Origin: Vibrio zhugei | GTDB taxonomy: Bacteria > Pseudomonadota > Gammaproteobacteria > Enterobacterales > Vibrionaceae | Assembly (NCBI RefSeq): GCF_003716875.1 | Contig: NZ_CP033077.1 | Coordinates: forward strand, 744,001 to 808,000 | Direction of reading: 5' to 3' | Length of the DNA stretch: 64,000 bases | In this document: positions 19,713-29,253 of the stretch, piece after piece | Numbering within the stretch: the first letter of the stretch is position 1 | Layout: every line of letters begins with the position of its first letter | The notes under the pieces: generated by a model | Told to the model about the DNA's origin: nothing | The model's database searches: none | Seen by the model: only the letters and a program-made list of their open reading frames with translations | Position numbers and translations under genes: made by a program

Positions 19713-20581
19713 AGATTATGCTCCTTTTGCAACGCAATAAAGACATCCGCCAATTTTACAGTGTAAATATGACCCCATGGCTCTAGCACCTCTCGTTGAT
19801 GACCACGTAATAGCCAGCGTGTAGTTCCTAGACCGGATTCCGATGCGATCGGCGCGAACGCTTTAATCTGGGCATCGTGAGTATTTGGCGCTTCGAGTAT
19901 AAAAAACTCGTCCGTTAAATCTGTCATAGTGGAATGCAAAATTTGTCGGCCTTGTTTTAAGATCAGCACGTCCGTTAAGAGATGCTCAATTTCACCCACT
20001 TCATGACTCGCAATGATCACTGAGCGTTGACCTTCACCTTCTTCAAACCACGTCAACATTTGACGATAAAATGTATCGCGATACATCAAATCCAGCCCTA
20101 ACGTCGGCTCATCCAAAATCAAAATTCGACACTGAGTCGCCATCACAAGCGCAAGATGCACCTGCACTTTCATTCCTTTGGACAATGCGCCAATCAAACT
20201 TTTTAGAGAAATCGATGTTTTAGCCAGCAACTCTAGAGCATGCGGCTTTTTGAAATCCGGATGCACCCCCGCGGTATAATCCACCAGCTGCTGTACCGTC
20301 ATCCAGTCCGATAAACTATTCGTATCCGAGATACAGGCGATGTTTCTCATCGCTTGAGCATGCTGTTTAATAGGATCACAACCATTAATATCAACCTGAC
20401 CTTCAAACGCTTGCAACCCTAATAAAGAGCGAATCAACGTCGATTTTCCAGCGCCATTATGTCCCAACAATCCAAGAACTTGCCCAGGTTGTACGATAAA
20501 ATCGAGCCCTTGCATCGCATACTCTGCATTTGCTTGGGAGTAAGTTTTACTTAAGTTACGTGCCGTGATTAACGCCTTCAT
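19709..20581 (-). CDS. ABC exporter ATP-binding protein
   Basis: ATPase of 290 residues. It has Walker A GHNGAGKST, Q-loop region CISDTNSLSDWM, a degenerate signature LSKGMKVQVHLA in place of LSGGQ, Walker B ILILDEPTLGLD, and the H-loop IASHE. It pairs with the permease encoded next. The YtrB-like LSKGM signature is common in GntR-linked ABC exporters. The gene abuts the regulator (1-nt overlap). Confidence 0.88.
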   Translation of the reverse strand: MKALITARNLSKTYSQANAEYAMQGLDFIVQPGQVLGLLGHNGAGKSTLIRSLLGLQAFEGQVDINGCDPIKQHAQAMRNIACISDTNSLSDWMTVQQLVDYTAGVHPDFKKPHALELLAKTSISLKSLIGALSKGMKVQVHLALVMATQCRILILDEPTLGLDLMYRDTFYRQMLTWFEEGEGQRSVIIASHEVGEIEHLLTDVLILKQGRQILHSTMTDLTDEFFILEAPNTHDAQIKAFAPIASESGLGTTRWLLRGHQREVLEPWGHIYTVKLADVFIALQKEHNL

Positions 20582-20946
20582 TATTTTCTCTCCATGATGG
20601 TTCGTAAATGAACAACCAGCTCAGGAATATCAATATTTAACTGCTGTAATGTTGTCGCAAGCTCAGGAAGCTGAACCTCTAAAAAATGCTGACGATGCGC
20701 GGATTTCAGGGTTTCTTGAGCACCAGAACAGACAAACATTCCTTGGCCTCGTCGCTTCTCTACCAGCCCCTCATCCACCAAGCACTGATAACCTTTGGCA
20801 ACCGTTAAATGATTAATTTTTAAATCCATCGAAACTTGGCGAACGGAAGGCAATACTTGTCCTTCTTGCCACTGTCCGAGACGTATTTGCTCACGAACAT
20901 GCTCAGCCAATTGTCGATAAATGGGTTCTTTATCGTGCCATTCCAT
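20581..20946 (-). CDS. GntR-family (YtrA-type) repressor of the ABC operon
   Basis: Short GntR regulator of 121 residues: an N-terminal winged helix (PIYRQLAEHVREQIRLGQWQ, then LPSVRQVSMDLKINHLTVAKGYQCLVDEGLVEKRRGQGMFV) and a short helical tail with no large effector domain, as in the YtrA subfamily. It is the first gene of the operon, and a perfect palindrome lies 16 bp before its start, indicating autorepression of the whole operon. Confidence 0.88.
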   Translation of the reverse strand: MEWHDKEPIYRQLAEHVREQIRLGQWQEGQVLPSVRQVSMDLKINHLTVAKGYQCLVDEGLVEKRRGQGMFVCSGAQETLKSAHRQHFLEVQLPELATTLQQLNIDIPELVVHLRTIMERK

Positions 20947-20961
20947 CGTAAAACCTACGTG

Positions 20962-20983
20962 GTGTTATAGTTAACTATAACAC
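20962..20983 (-). promoter_or_regulatory. 22-bp palindromic operator of the GntR-ABC operon
   Basis: Half-site GTGTTATAGTT followed directly by its reverse complement, a perfect 22-bp palindrome 16 bp before the regulator start. The TATAAC/TATAGT hexamers within and beside it resemble -10 boxes, so a bound repressor would block RNA polymerase. Confidence 0.8.
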
Positions 20984-21203
20984 TATATCTTATAGTCACA
21001 AGATGCAAGGATTGTGATCGATTTTTCTCACGAATCGACACGGCATTCGATTGTACCCTTGAGCAAAGAAGCTCATAATAATGTGATTTCATGTGATATT
21101 TTTATGAATTTAAGCATTTACTCATACAGCGACCTTGCTTTTACCCACAAATATCGGCACCCTCTTTTACCAATACGCATTAGCGATATAAAGGACCATT
21201 CGA

Positions 21204-21848
21204 ATGAAAACATTAACAACGTTACCCTGCTTACTCGCCCTTACGTTTGCTGCTTCGGCATCAGCCAACGTCACCATCAAAGTGCCCAGTTCCGTCGATA
21301 TGCTGGTTGTCGATAGTGCCAAACCTCATGAAAATGGTGGGTTATTTGATGCGGTCAAAACCATTGACTTAAAAGATGGTCAACATCAAATACTGTTTCG
21401 CTATAAGCCCGTCTTCACAGAAGGTAATGATCGCTATACCGTAGAAAGTGAACCGCTCCTCGCCACCTTTACGGCAGAAGATGAAACCATTTCTTTTAAT
21501 TTTCCAGACTATCGTAACCGCCGTAATGCGGAGAAAAAAATCGATAACATGTCATGGTCTCTGGTGGATAGTGACGGCAACACCATCAAAGCAAAACAAG
21601 ATAAGTTAATTAAAGAAGGTTTACAGATTGGGCGTGATTACCCAAAAGAGGTCACCGAATACAACCGTAAAGGTGGAGTCGCAGCCATTGGTGTCGCGGC
21701 CGCACAAACCACAATGAATGGTCAGCAACCATTGCCGAAAAATGTCCAACCCGCCGATAATACCGCTGAGCAAATGCTGCACTTCTGGTATTCAAAAGCA
21801 ACTCCGCAAGCAAAAGCGCGTTTTAAGCAGTTTGTGAATCAGCAATAA
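21204..21848 (+). CDS. DUF2057 periplasmic protein (YccT/CsgI-like)
   Basis: Secreted protein of 214 residues with a signal peptide ending near ASASA (residues 1-21). The mature N-terminus VTIKVPSSVDMLVVD and the DGQHQILFRYKP strand are typical of the DUF2057/UPF0319 family. The E. coli member YccT (CsgI) was reported to affect curli assembly; no curli gene is nearby, so the role here is open. AAGGA lies about 9 nt before the ATG. Confidence 0.8.
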   Translation: MKTLTTLPCLLALTFAASASANVTIKVPSSVDMLVVDSAKPHENGGLFDAVKTIDLKDGQHQILFRYKPVFTEGNDRYTVESEPLLATFTAEDETISFNFPDYRNRRNAEKKIDNMSWSLVDSDGNTIKAKQDKLIKEGLQIGRDYPKEVTEYNRKGGVAAIGVAAAQTTMNGQQPLPKNVQPADNTAEQMLHFWYSKATPQAKARFKQFVNQQ

Positions 21849-21870
21849 TTGGGCCACAAGAGTAGACGAC

Positions 21871-21898
21871 AAAAAGGAGCACAACGAGCTCCTTTTTA
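21871..21898. terminator. Bidirectional terminator
   Basis: AAAAAGGAGC pairs with GCTCCTTTTT around ACAACGA. It lies between the convergent DUF2057 and DASS transporter genes. Confidence 0.88.
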
Positions 21899-21934
21899 TC
21901 TATATAACAATAGGTATGGTGATAAGCTTAACTA

Positions 21935-23329
21935 CTAGCGCCACAACAGCATAGCGATCGTGGTCAACAAAATTACACAGACAATATTGAGGTAAATCCC
22001 CACTTTCATCATCTCTTGTTGCTTAATGTAACCCGTACCATACACAATGGCATTCGGTGGGGTTGCAACCGGCAGCATGAAGGCACATGACGTCGCGACA
22101 CCGATCAACACAGAGAGCAACACCGGAGAGAGTCCGAGCGCCTCAGCGACCGTTGCAAAGACAGGCACCAATAGCGCTGCACTCGCGGTATTACTCGCAA
22201 ACTCAGTCAAAAACACCACGAACAACGTAATCACAATAATAATGACAACAATATTGTACTGAGAAATCAGTGCATTTAGCTCATGAGCTAAGAATACACT
22301 CGTGCCAGTTTGCTTTAAGACATTACTTAAACAAATACCACCACCAAACAGCAATAAAACGCCCCAGTCCGCGGTTTTCTCTATGTCTTTCCAGTGCACC
22401 ACTCGGGCGAAACTCACTAACACAATCGCCCCAAGTGCAATGATCGTATCAAAACTTTTAAACCCACCTAAATAGCCGTTAATCGGTTTACTGAAAATCC
22501 AGAAGAAGACGGTTAATGCAAAAATCCCCAGCGTCACCACTTTGCCTTTATCCCAAGCAACCGGTTTATGGTTGACCTCAAAATTACCACTGAGATCCGG
22601 CTTGATGACCCAATACATCACCAGTAACGCCACCGGTAGCAAAATAATCACGGTCGGCAAGCCAAACGACATCCATTGAGTAAACGATAATCCAACTTCC
22701 GCAGCGGCAATCGCATTAGGTGGACTGCCGACCAGTGTGCCAATACCGCCGATGCTGGCGCTGTATGCCACTCCCAGTAACACAAACACATAGGTTCGAT
22801 GACCTTGTTGGCTATCCACGTTGCCAAGGATCCCTAACACCAGTGGCAACATCATGGCAGCGGTGGCCGTATTACTGATCCACATTGAGAGAAAGGCGGT
22901 CACCGCAAATAGCAAAAACACCGCGATGTTTAAACGCCCTTTGGCCAGAATAAGAACTTTATCTGCAATAACCTTATCCAGACCTTGTTGATGAAGTGCT
23001 GCGGCTAATGCAAACCCTCCCAAGAAAACGAAAATAATCGAGCTGGAAAAGTTATTGAGCGCCGTTTGTGTATTAAACACCCCCGATAACACAGCTATGA
23101 TCGGCACTAAAATCGCGGTGACAGTGACATGTAACGCTTCGGTCAGCCATAACACCGCAGTAAACACCAAAATGCTCAACCCTAACACCACGTTCGGCTC
23201 ATAAGGTAATGTGTTATACAAAATCGCGAACAAAATAATATCAGCAATAACAATCAGACTATTTCGGTTAAATAACCACTCTCGAGTGTTATTAGGCAGA
23301 GGGACCTGATCATTTCTATTTGTTGTCAT
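21935..23329 (-). CDS. DASS (SLC13) Na+/dicarboxylate symporter, VcINDY-like
   Basis: Sodium-coupled inner-membrane transporter, 464 residues, the length of the structurally solved V. cholerae INDY protein. Both SNT carboxylate/sodium motifs are present: [11 protein letters not shown] at residues 152-162 and [11 protein letters not shown] near 380. They frame the substrate site in the two inverted repeats. Expected substrates are succinate, fumarate or malate. It is a single gene with a long, AT-rich upstream region shared with the divergent AEC gene. Confidence 0.9.
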   Translation of the reverse strand: MTTNRNDQVPLPNNTREWLFNRNSLIVIADIILFAILYNTLPYEPNVVLGLSILVFTAVLWLTEALHVTVTAILVPIIAVLSGVFNTQTALNNFSSSIIFVFLGGFALAAALHQQGLDKVIADKVLILAKGRLNIAVFLLFAVTAFLSMWISNTATAAMMLPLVLGILGNVDSQQGHRTYVFVLLGVAYSASIGGIGTLVGSPPNAIAAAEVGLSFTQWMSFGLPTVIILLPVALLVMYWVIKPDLSGNFEVNHKPVAWDKGKVVTLGIFALTVFFWIFSKPINGYLGGFKSFDTIIALGAIVLVSFARVVHWKDIEKTADWGVLLLFGGGICLSNVLKQTGTSVFLAHELNALISQYNIVVIIIVITLFVVFLTEFASNTASAALLVPVFATVAEALGLSPVLLSVLIGVATSCAFMLPVATPPNAIVYGTGYIKQQEMMKVGIYLNIVCVILLTTIAMLLWR

Positions 23330-23825
23330 TGTTATTTTCCTTTATGCCGTCGAGTATCCTATCGTTTCGTGCCCTACGTTATAGGCTAAAACACGTTGAA
23401 ACATTGTTAAGCTAATCAAAACTCGCTCGATTACTCACTGGTAACCTCATGATAAAATACTAAAAACAATGCTCAGATCACATATTGACGCCTACACTGA
23501 CAATAACAGACTGGATGATCCTATTTACCATTGAATACGGCTTGCAAATCTATAGATAATCCGTTTATAAAAAATAATAATATCTTTTAAAACAACAAAA
23601 TAAATAAAAAACCATGATTAAAATAACTTTCATAAGAAATAGGCAGTGAAACATCAACATTTATAATTAAAACGGCTAAAAATAGACAAAACTGTCTCAA
23701 AAAATAAAAATAGTGATGATTATTTACACATATTACTTTTCCATAACACTTCTCAACCTGTTGGATATGTGAAACAATTCACACTTACCTCTATAGCAAG
23801 ATTTTCAGTTCTACTAGGAATCCCT
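23330..23825. other. AT-rich divergent intergenic region
   Basis: Nearly 500 bp between the DASS transporter (minus) and the AEC carrier (plus). Base composition is markedly AT-rich from 23560 to 23760. No ORF and no clear operator were found; AT-richness suggests H-NS or other silencing, which is inference only. Confidence 0.35.
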
Positions 23826-24782
23826 ATGTCTACCATTTTGGATCAGTTGGCATTTTCTGCGTCAATTACTGGGCCTATTTGTTTAATGCTCGTACTCGGT
23901 GTGATATTTAAACGCATCAACCTCATCAATGAGAACTTTATTGATGTCGCCTCAAAAGTTGTGTTCAAAGTCACTCTCCCGGCCTTACTATTTTTAAGTA
24001 TTGTGCAATCCGATCATGATTTTGCCTCAAGTACGTCGTTAGTGATGTTTGCTGTCGTGGCGAACTTCTCCTTTTTCCTATTCTCCACCTTCTCAACGAA
24101 TCAAGTATTTAAAAATAACCCGGATAGCGGCGTCATCATTCAAGGCGGCTTTCGCTCCAATACGGGGATTATTGGTTTAGCCTACGTCGCGAATGCGTAT
24201 GGCAGTAACGGCGTGGCGTTAGCGGCGCTGTATGTCGCGTGTACAACCATGCTCTACAATGTTCAAGCCGTGATCACACTGACCCCGAAAGGATCGCAAT
24301 CGACAGCACAAGCAACAAGAGTCATGCTAAAAAGCATCCGTAAAAATCCGCTGATTATTGCCATCGTTACAGGGTTTGTGTTTTACGCGCTATCGATACC
24401 GATTCCTAAGATTGCCTCGGATGCGGGCCATTATTTTGCAAATATGACGTTACCGTTAGCACTTTTATGCACCGGCGGCTCCTTAGACCTTAAAGCCATG
24501 AGCTCAGATAAAGGACCAACGTGGTTTGCCAGCCTGACAAAACTCGTATTCTCACCGCTGTTGATCACTGGCGCAGGGCTCCTCTGTGGCTTCAAGGGAT
24601 TAGAACTTGGCATCATATTCCTAATGAGTGCATCCCCCACCGCCGCGACAAGTTATGTGATGGCGCGAGCCATGGGTGGCAACGCCGCACTGGCCGCGAA
24701 TATTATTGCAATCACCACCGTATTATCATTATTAACCTGTACGATTGGTATTTTTACTCTGTCGTCATTCCAACTGTTCTAA
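23826..24782 (+). CDS. AEC-family transporter (auxin efflux carrier type)
   Basis: Membrane carrier of about 318 residues with ten or so hydrophobic segments in two halves. Family members in bacteria export or import small organic acids such as malate or malonate. Features: VTLPALLFLSIV early, GGFRSNTGIIGLAYVANAYG in the middle, MSASPTAATSYVMARAMGGN late. The frame opens at a GTG (23769), but AGGAA 5 nt before the ATG at 23826 marks the likely start. Substrate unknown. Confidence 0.8.
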   Translation: MSTILDQLAFSASITGPICLMLVLGVIFKRINLINENFIDVASKVVFKVTLPALLFLSIVQSDHDFASSTSLVMFAVVANFSFFLFSTFSTNQVFKNNPDSGVIIQGGFRSNTGIIGLAYVANAYGSNGVALAALYVACTTMLYNVQAVITLTPKGSQSTAQATRVMLKSIRKNPLIIAIVTGFVFYALSIPIPKIASDAGHYFANMTLPLALLCTGGSLDLKAMSSDKGPTWFASLTKLVFSPLLITGAGLLCGFKGLELGIIFLMSASPTAATSYVMARAMGGNAALAANIIAITTVLSLLTCTIGIFTLSSFQLF

Positions 24783-24823
24783 CGTTTTAACGCCGAGGTA
24801 CCGGCTTCAATACGGCCTTCTTT

Positions 24824-24853
24824 CGTCACCTTAACGGTTCATGTAAGGTGACG
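24824..24853 (+). terminator. Hairpin after the AEC gene
   Basis: CGTCACCTTA pairs perfectly with TAAGGTGACG around 10 nt, followed by a pyrimidine-rich CCTTCTCTTCC rather than pure T. Confidence 0.6.
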
Positions 24854-25017
24854 CCTTCTCTTCCTAACAGTACTGATAAGCCACTCAAAAATCGTAGGTA
24901 ATTTATTATTGGCCTATCACACTTAACGCATATCAATTCTCTCTTTCAACAACGTGTGATCGCCATTACAACACATCAGCACTTAACCCCTTACTCTTGA
25001 TTTCAACCGGATTGTGA

Positions 25018-25067
25018 CTGTCTAGACAGGCAAAACCTGGGTGCTTTCACTGCGCTCAGGTTTTTTT
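25018..25067 (+). promoter_or_regulatory. Leader of the GH3 gene: palindrome plus terminator-like hairpin
   Basis: A 12-bp palindrome CTGTCTAGACAG (25018-25029) is followed by an 11-bp hairpin (AACCTGGGTGC / GCGCTCAGGTT, 25034-25060) and T7. The T-run ends 25 bp before the GH3 ATG. As the upstream gene already has its own hairpin at 24824, this may be a regulated leader terminator. Confidence 0.5.
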
Positions 25068-25092
25068 ATAATCATAAGAAAGGAAGCCCTAC

Positions 25093-27063
25093 ATGCAAAA
25101 ATACACCTTACTTTCATTACCGCTGGCACTACTGCCGTTAAGCGTTTTGGCGGCAACTCAGCAACCGACATTGACGGCCGATCACGTGCCTTTAATCACC
25201 GTTGATAACCACCAATTTAAAGATCTCAATCGAGATGGCGAACTCAATCCTTATGAAGATTGGCGACTGTCCGATGAGCAACGCGCCAACGATCTTGTCT
25301 CGCGCATGACGCTCTCGCAAAAAGCAGGCGCGATGATGCATGCGTCCGCTCCCTCACCAAGCAGTGTATTAGGGCGTGGGCCTGTCTATGATTTGACTTT
25401 ACTCAAGAAAATGATTCAAACCGATCATGTGAATGCCATGATCACGCGCTTAGATGGGGATAATCCGCAGCGTTTCGCCGAGCAAAACAATGCGCTGCAA
25501 GCACTCGCAGAAGACACTCCTTTAGGCATCCCTGTGACAATAAGTACCGACCCACGCAACGCCTATCACTACTCTGTACACGATGACATTGATAGCGCCG
25601 CCGCCGGGAAATTTTCGCAATGGCCAGAGTCACCGGGTTTTGCCGCCATCAACGATAAAAAGCTCACGCGCCAATATGCCGACATTCTGCGCCAAGAGTA
25701 TCGCGCTGTCGGCATCACTGAAGCATTGTCTCCACAAGCCGATCTCGCCACTGAGCCGCGCTGGGCTCGGATTCAGGGCACATTCGGGGAAGACCCACAA
25801 ACTGTGCATGATATGGTGGAGAGCTACGTAGAAGGCATGCAAAACGGCCGTGACGGACTCAACGCAGGTAGTGTTATCACTGTGGTCAAACATTGGGTTG
25901 GGTACGGCGCTGCAAAAGATGGTTGGGATAGCCATAGCGCCTACGGTCAATACGCCAATTTTGAAGACAACAATTTAGACCAACATATTTATCCATTTAC
26001 TGGCGCTTTTGATGCGAATGTGGCGAGCATTATGCCTACCTATTCCATCCTACAGGGCGTGAAAGTAGACGGCCAACCGATTGCTCAAGTGGGGGCAGGA
26101 TTTAATCGCTACTTACTCACGGATCTATTACGCAATCAATATCAATTCGATGGTGTGATCTTAAGTGATTGGCTCATCACGGCCGATTGTAATAACACAT
26201 GTTTGCATGGCGCCGAAGACGGCAAAGAAGGCAGACCGGAAGATTTGGGGATGTCTTGGGGCGTCGGTGATTTGTCAATAGAGCAACGCTTTATCAAAGC
26301 CGTCAAAGCGGGCGTCGACCAATTTGGTGGCGTCGCTGATCCAACCCCTATTGTGTCTGCAGTGAACAAGGGGGACTTGAGCCAAGACGACATCGACCAC
26401 GCTGTCGTCAAAATCATGAAACAAAAGTTCGCCACGGGGTTATTTGAAGCGCCATTCGTGGATCCGGATAAAGCAGGAGAAAGCTTAGGTGCGCCGCACA
26501 ATCAAGCACTCGCCGATGAGGCTCAGGCACGCTCACTGGTGCTCCTCAAAAACCGCAATAACATACTGCCATTAAAAACCGGCACCAAAGTGTTCTTATA
26601 TCAAATGGACGCAGCAAAAGCACAAGCCGCAGGCTTACATGTTGTGGATACACTTGAGCAAGCTGATGTGGCGTTATTACGGGTATCCAGTCCTTATAGT
26701 CACCCGCATCCAAATTATTTCTTTGGTGTCCGCCAACATGAAGGCCCGCTGACTTTTGCAAAGGATGATGGAGATTATGCGATGATTCAAAAAGCCACCA
26801 AAATAGTGCCAACCGTTGTCAACATGTACCTAGACAGGCCAACGGTGCTTAGTCAGATTAATCACTCTTCGTCCGCCATTATTGCCAACTTTGGTGCCAA
26901 TGATACCGTGTTATTTAATGCCATGACCGGTAAACATGCAATTAACGGACACTTGCCCTACGAGCTCCCCCGCTCGATGAAAGCCGTTAAAAAACAGCAC
27001 TCCGATCTCCCCCATGACAGTAAAAACCCACTCTACCCGATTGGGTTTGGGATGAGTTTGTAA
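25093..27063 (+). CDS. Secreted glycoside hydrolase family 3 (beta-glucosidase-like)
   Basis: Exported enzyme of 656 residues with a signal peptide (1-20, ending SVLA-A). Residues 44-55 read DLNRDGELNPYE, a textbook EF-hand loop (D-x-N-x-D-G-x-L-xxx-E), so calcium binding is likely. The GH3 barrel follows: EALSPQADLATEPRWARIQGTFGEDP region, KHWVGYG (the conserved KH) and the nucleophile Asp in GVILSDW (D359). The C-terminal alpha/beta sandwich ends with YPIGFGMSL, the family end motif. AGGAAG lies before the ATG. It stands alone; the substrate is probably a beta-linked plant or algal oligosaccharide, which is inference. A terminator follows. Confidence 0.87.
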   Translation: MQKYTLLSLPLALLPLSVLAATQQPTLTADHVPLITVDNHQFKDLNRDGELNPYEDWRLSDEQRANDLVSRMTLSQKAGAMMHASAPSPSSVLGRGPVYDLTLLKKMIQTDHVNAMITRLDGDNPQRFAEQNNALQALAEDTPLGIPVTISTDPRNAYHYSVHDDIDSAAAGKFSQWPESPGFAAINDKKLTRQYADILRQEYRAVGITEALSPQADLATEPRWARIQGTFGEDPQTVHDMVESYVEGMQNGRDGLNAGSVITVVKHWVGYGAAKDGWDSHSAYGQYANFEDNNLDQHIYPFTGAFDANVASIMPTYSILQGVKVDGQPIAQVGAGFNRYLLTDLLRNQYQFDGVILSDWLITADCNNTCLHGAEDGKEGRPEDLGMSWGVGDLSIEQRFIKAVKAGVDQFGGVADPTPIVSAVNKGDLSQDDIDHAVVKIMKQKFATGLFEAPFVDPDKAGESLGAPHNQALADEAQARSLVLLKNRNNILPLKTGTKVFLYQMDAAKAQAAGLHVVDTLEQADVALLRVSSPYSHPHPNYFFGVRQHEGPLTFAKDDGDYAMIQKATKIVPTVVNMYLDRPTVLSQINHSSSAIIANFGANDTVLFNAMTGKHAINGHLPYELPRSMKAVKKQHSDLPHDSKNPLYPIGFGMSL

Positions 27064-27094
27064 AAGGGCGAGAATTGGACTTCATATAAAAACC

Positions 27095-27125
27095 AAAAAG
27101 ACGCTCAAAGAGCGTCTTTTTTTAA
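27095..27125. terminator. Terminator shared by GH3 and the degraded T6SS cluster
   Basis: AAAGACGCTC pairs with GAGCGTCTTT with A5 left and T7 right. A near-identical hairpin at 34808-34834 sits at the same distance (about 57 bp) after the intact immunity gene, which shows that the two modules are duplicates. Confidence 0.88.
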
Positions 27126-27223
27126 ATTAATAATTGATAATCTTAAACTTAAAAATGAGATAAAAAATATAAATAAATTTCCTATTGATGGTTTTTATTT
27201 CTTTCTCTATTCATATCATTATG

Positions 27224-28312
27224 CCCGATTTCAGATAATAAGTGCGACATTCATGGAAATATGTAGAAGAGGAAGCCAACTGCTGAAAGTGGTACGCTCT
27301 TCTCGCCAAAGAAACAAGCAGTACTACCATGAATTATCAACAGTTGACCGAAGGCAGAAGATACCAGATTTCTGCTCTTTTGGAACGGGGAATTTCGGTT
27401 CCTGAAATAGCTAAAACAGTTCAGTGCCACCGCTCGACGGTATACCGTGAGCTTAAACGCGGTCGGAAGGGAGAGCATTATTGCCCTAACGAAGCCCAGA
27501 TGTCGTCTACCAAAAAGCACAAAACAGCACGTAAATACCGAATACCAAAGGAACGTGTCGATTTTATCCGCCTTCTTTTAGAAACAGATTGGAGTCCAGA
27601 GCAGATTTCTAATGTATTAACGAAAATTGGTGCATCTGTCAGTCATGAGTGGATCTATCGCTTTGTTGCTCAAGATAAACGCTTGGGCGGTAAGTTATAT
27701 CGTCACTTGAGACAAGGTCATAAGCGGTATCGCCGAGGTAAACAAGAGAAAGCTCCAGCGATAAAAAATGCCGTTTCGATTGATGATAGACCAAGCATCG
27801 TTGACAGTAAGGAGCGGTTTGGTGACTGGGAAATCGACACTGTGCTAGGTAAGCATGGTACAGGTGCAATGGTGACTATTTTAGAGCGTAAGACTCGATT
27901 TTACGTGGTAAAGAAAGTGCCATCTAAGTCAGCGGATGATGTCACCAAAGCGACAATAGAGCTACTGAAGCCCTATAAGAAACATGTCCATACCATTACG
28001 GCAGATAACGGGCGAGAGTTTGCAGGTCATGAAACCATCGCAAAAGAATTAAAGGCTGATGTGTACTTTGCTCATCCGTACAGTTCTTGGGAGCGTGGTG
28101 CTAATGAGAATGCGAACGGTCTTTTAAGGCAATATGTGAAGAAAGGAACCGATCTAACGACAGTGACGGACATCGATATAGAGTTCGCTTTATCGCGGAT
28201 AAATTACCGTCCGAGAAAGTGTTTAGGCTTCAAGCAGGCAGCCATTATATTTGAGGAGATGGCTTTAGCTTCTTGATATTGGAGAGTGTCGCACTTCGCA
28301 GTTGAATTCGGG
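27224..28312 (+). mobile_element. IS30-family insertion sequence
   Basis: An element of 1089 bp. The ends are imperfect inverted repeats, left CCCGATTTCA... and right (reverse complement) CCCGAATTCA..., both containing AAGTGCGACA further in. The target dinucleotide TG is duplicated at 27222-27223 and 28313-28314; joining the flanks restores the sequence seen in the intact immunity gene. That comparison fixes both ends. Confidence 0.88.
27329..28276 (+). CDS. IS30-family transposase
   Basis: Full-length DDE transposase, 315 residues. The N-terminal helix-turn-helix (LTEGRRYQISALLERGISVPEIAKTV, HRSTVYRELKR) is typical of IS30. The DDE triad lies in GDWEIDTVLG, TADNGREF and SSWERGANENANGLLRQY. 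No frameshift or stop, so the element may be active. It is transcribed opposite to the T6SS genes. Confidence 0.93.
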   Translation: MNYQQLTEGRRYQISALLERGISVPEIAKTVQCHRSTVYRELKRGRKGEHYCPNEAQMSSTKKHKTARKYRIPKERVDFIRLLLETDWSPEQISNVLTKIGASVSHEWIYRFVAQDKRLGGKLYRHLRQGHKRYRRGKQEKAPAIKNAVSIDDRPSIVDSKERFGDWEIDTVLGKHGTGAMVTILERKTRFYVVKKVPSKSADDVTKATIELLKPYKKHVHTITADNGREFAGHETIAKELKADVYFAHPYSSWERGANENANGLLRQYVKKGTDLTTVTDIDIEFALSRINYRPRKCLGFKQAAIIFEEMALAS

Positions 28313-29031
28313 TGTAACTTAAATGCTTTTTTTATAAAATCATCTTGATAGGCATCTTTCGTCGTCTCGACTCGGAGAAAACTTGGTTCAATTAATACCT
28401 TATTAAGATTTTCTAAAATTATTTTTTTCTTCCAGTGTATTATAGAAAAGCCTTGTTTTAGTAAAAATAAAGAAAGGGCTACTCATAAACATTATATGAT
28501 TTTCTTTATAAATATCAAAAATCTTAACATCATTGATGAATATATGGTTATCTTTATCAACTTTAGGTTTAAAATCACGAAAGGCGAACGACATTAATGC
28601 AAATGCCCCAGCCCCAACACATACCGCAGGGCCAACCACAGCAGCTGCAACAGCACAAACCCCTATTCCGAACCAAGCAAATCCTCTAAAAAAGCTATAT
28701 ACTGATTCTGGAATATTTTGCTGTGTATAGGTAATGACCCCTTTTTTGGTTAATTGATAACGACATTTATTATCAGACAATTGAAGACAGTAGACAAAAT
28801 AAAAGGCTAATATTAATGCCGAATATATGGGAAGCAACATAATATAGGTGTCTTCCACTATAACAAACCAAGTCAATAACATTCCTACAATTAACATGGG
28901 CAAAGCACCAATACAAAATCTTATTAACTTCCCATTTTTACCAACAATAGCAGGATAAATCGCTTCCCACTCATAAAGCACTTCTTCTCTATCGAGCTAT
29001 GCTTGCCGTTGTTTTATCTCTTCATTGGAAA

Positions 29032-29181
29032 TCATAATGCGCTCACTGTCAGTTCATTCACAGTCACAGGTTTACGTAATACGTCTTGTGCGGATTTTAA
29101 TTCGAGTTGTCCTTGGGATTTGCCTTTGGCGGACTTCACGTACCCGACTCGTTTAGTCGCAAGAATCGTAGAGGGCAAATC
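29032..29181 (-). pseudogene. C-terminal remnant of a VasX-like T6SS effector (orphan 1)
   Basis: About 49 codons remain, reading DLPSTILATKRVGYVKSA then ...LELKSAQDVLRKPVTVNEL... to a TGA at 29032-29034. They align residue by residue with the extreme C-terminus of the intact effector (DLPSNILSTEKIGYVTST...). The 5' part is gone: an IS66-type element abuts at 29182. The stop overlaps the immunity pseudogene start, as in the intact pair. Confidence 0.85.
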
Positions 29182-29253
29182 GTAACCGTTCACCAGCCCC
29201 CCATTGACATATCAAATGTGATCAACAGCACTGGATCCACATTTTACTGTTGA

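Larger units (their letters stand above)
27182..29035 (-). pseudogene. T6SS immunity pseudogene (TsiV2-like), interrupted by IS30
   Basis: Degraded homologue of the intact immunity gene at 34890-35645. Three lesions are visible: codon 13 is TAG (28997-28999) where the intact gene has CAG; a T9 tract has become T7 (28422-28428), shifting the frame; and an IS30-type element splits the last dozen or so codons. The ATG is at 29033-29035 and overlaps the preceding effector remnant by ATGA, the same arrangement as in the intact copy. The last codons and stop survive left of the IS (27182-27223). Downstream of the nonsense codon a 192-residue open frame with three to four membrane segments remains, so partial expression from an internal start cannot be excluded. 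Confidence 0.85.
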
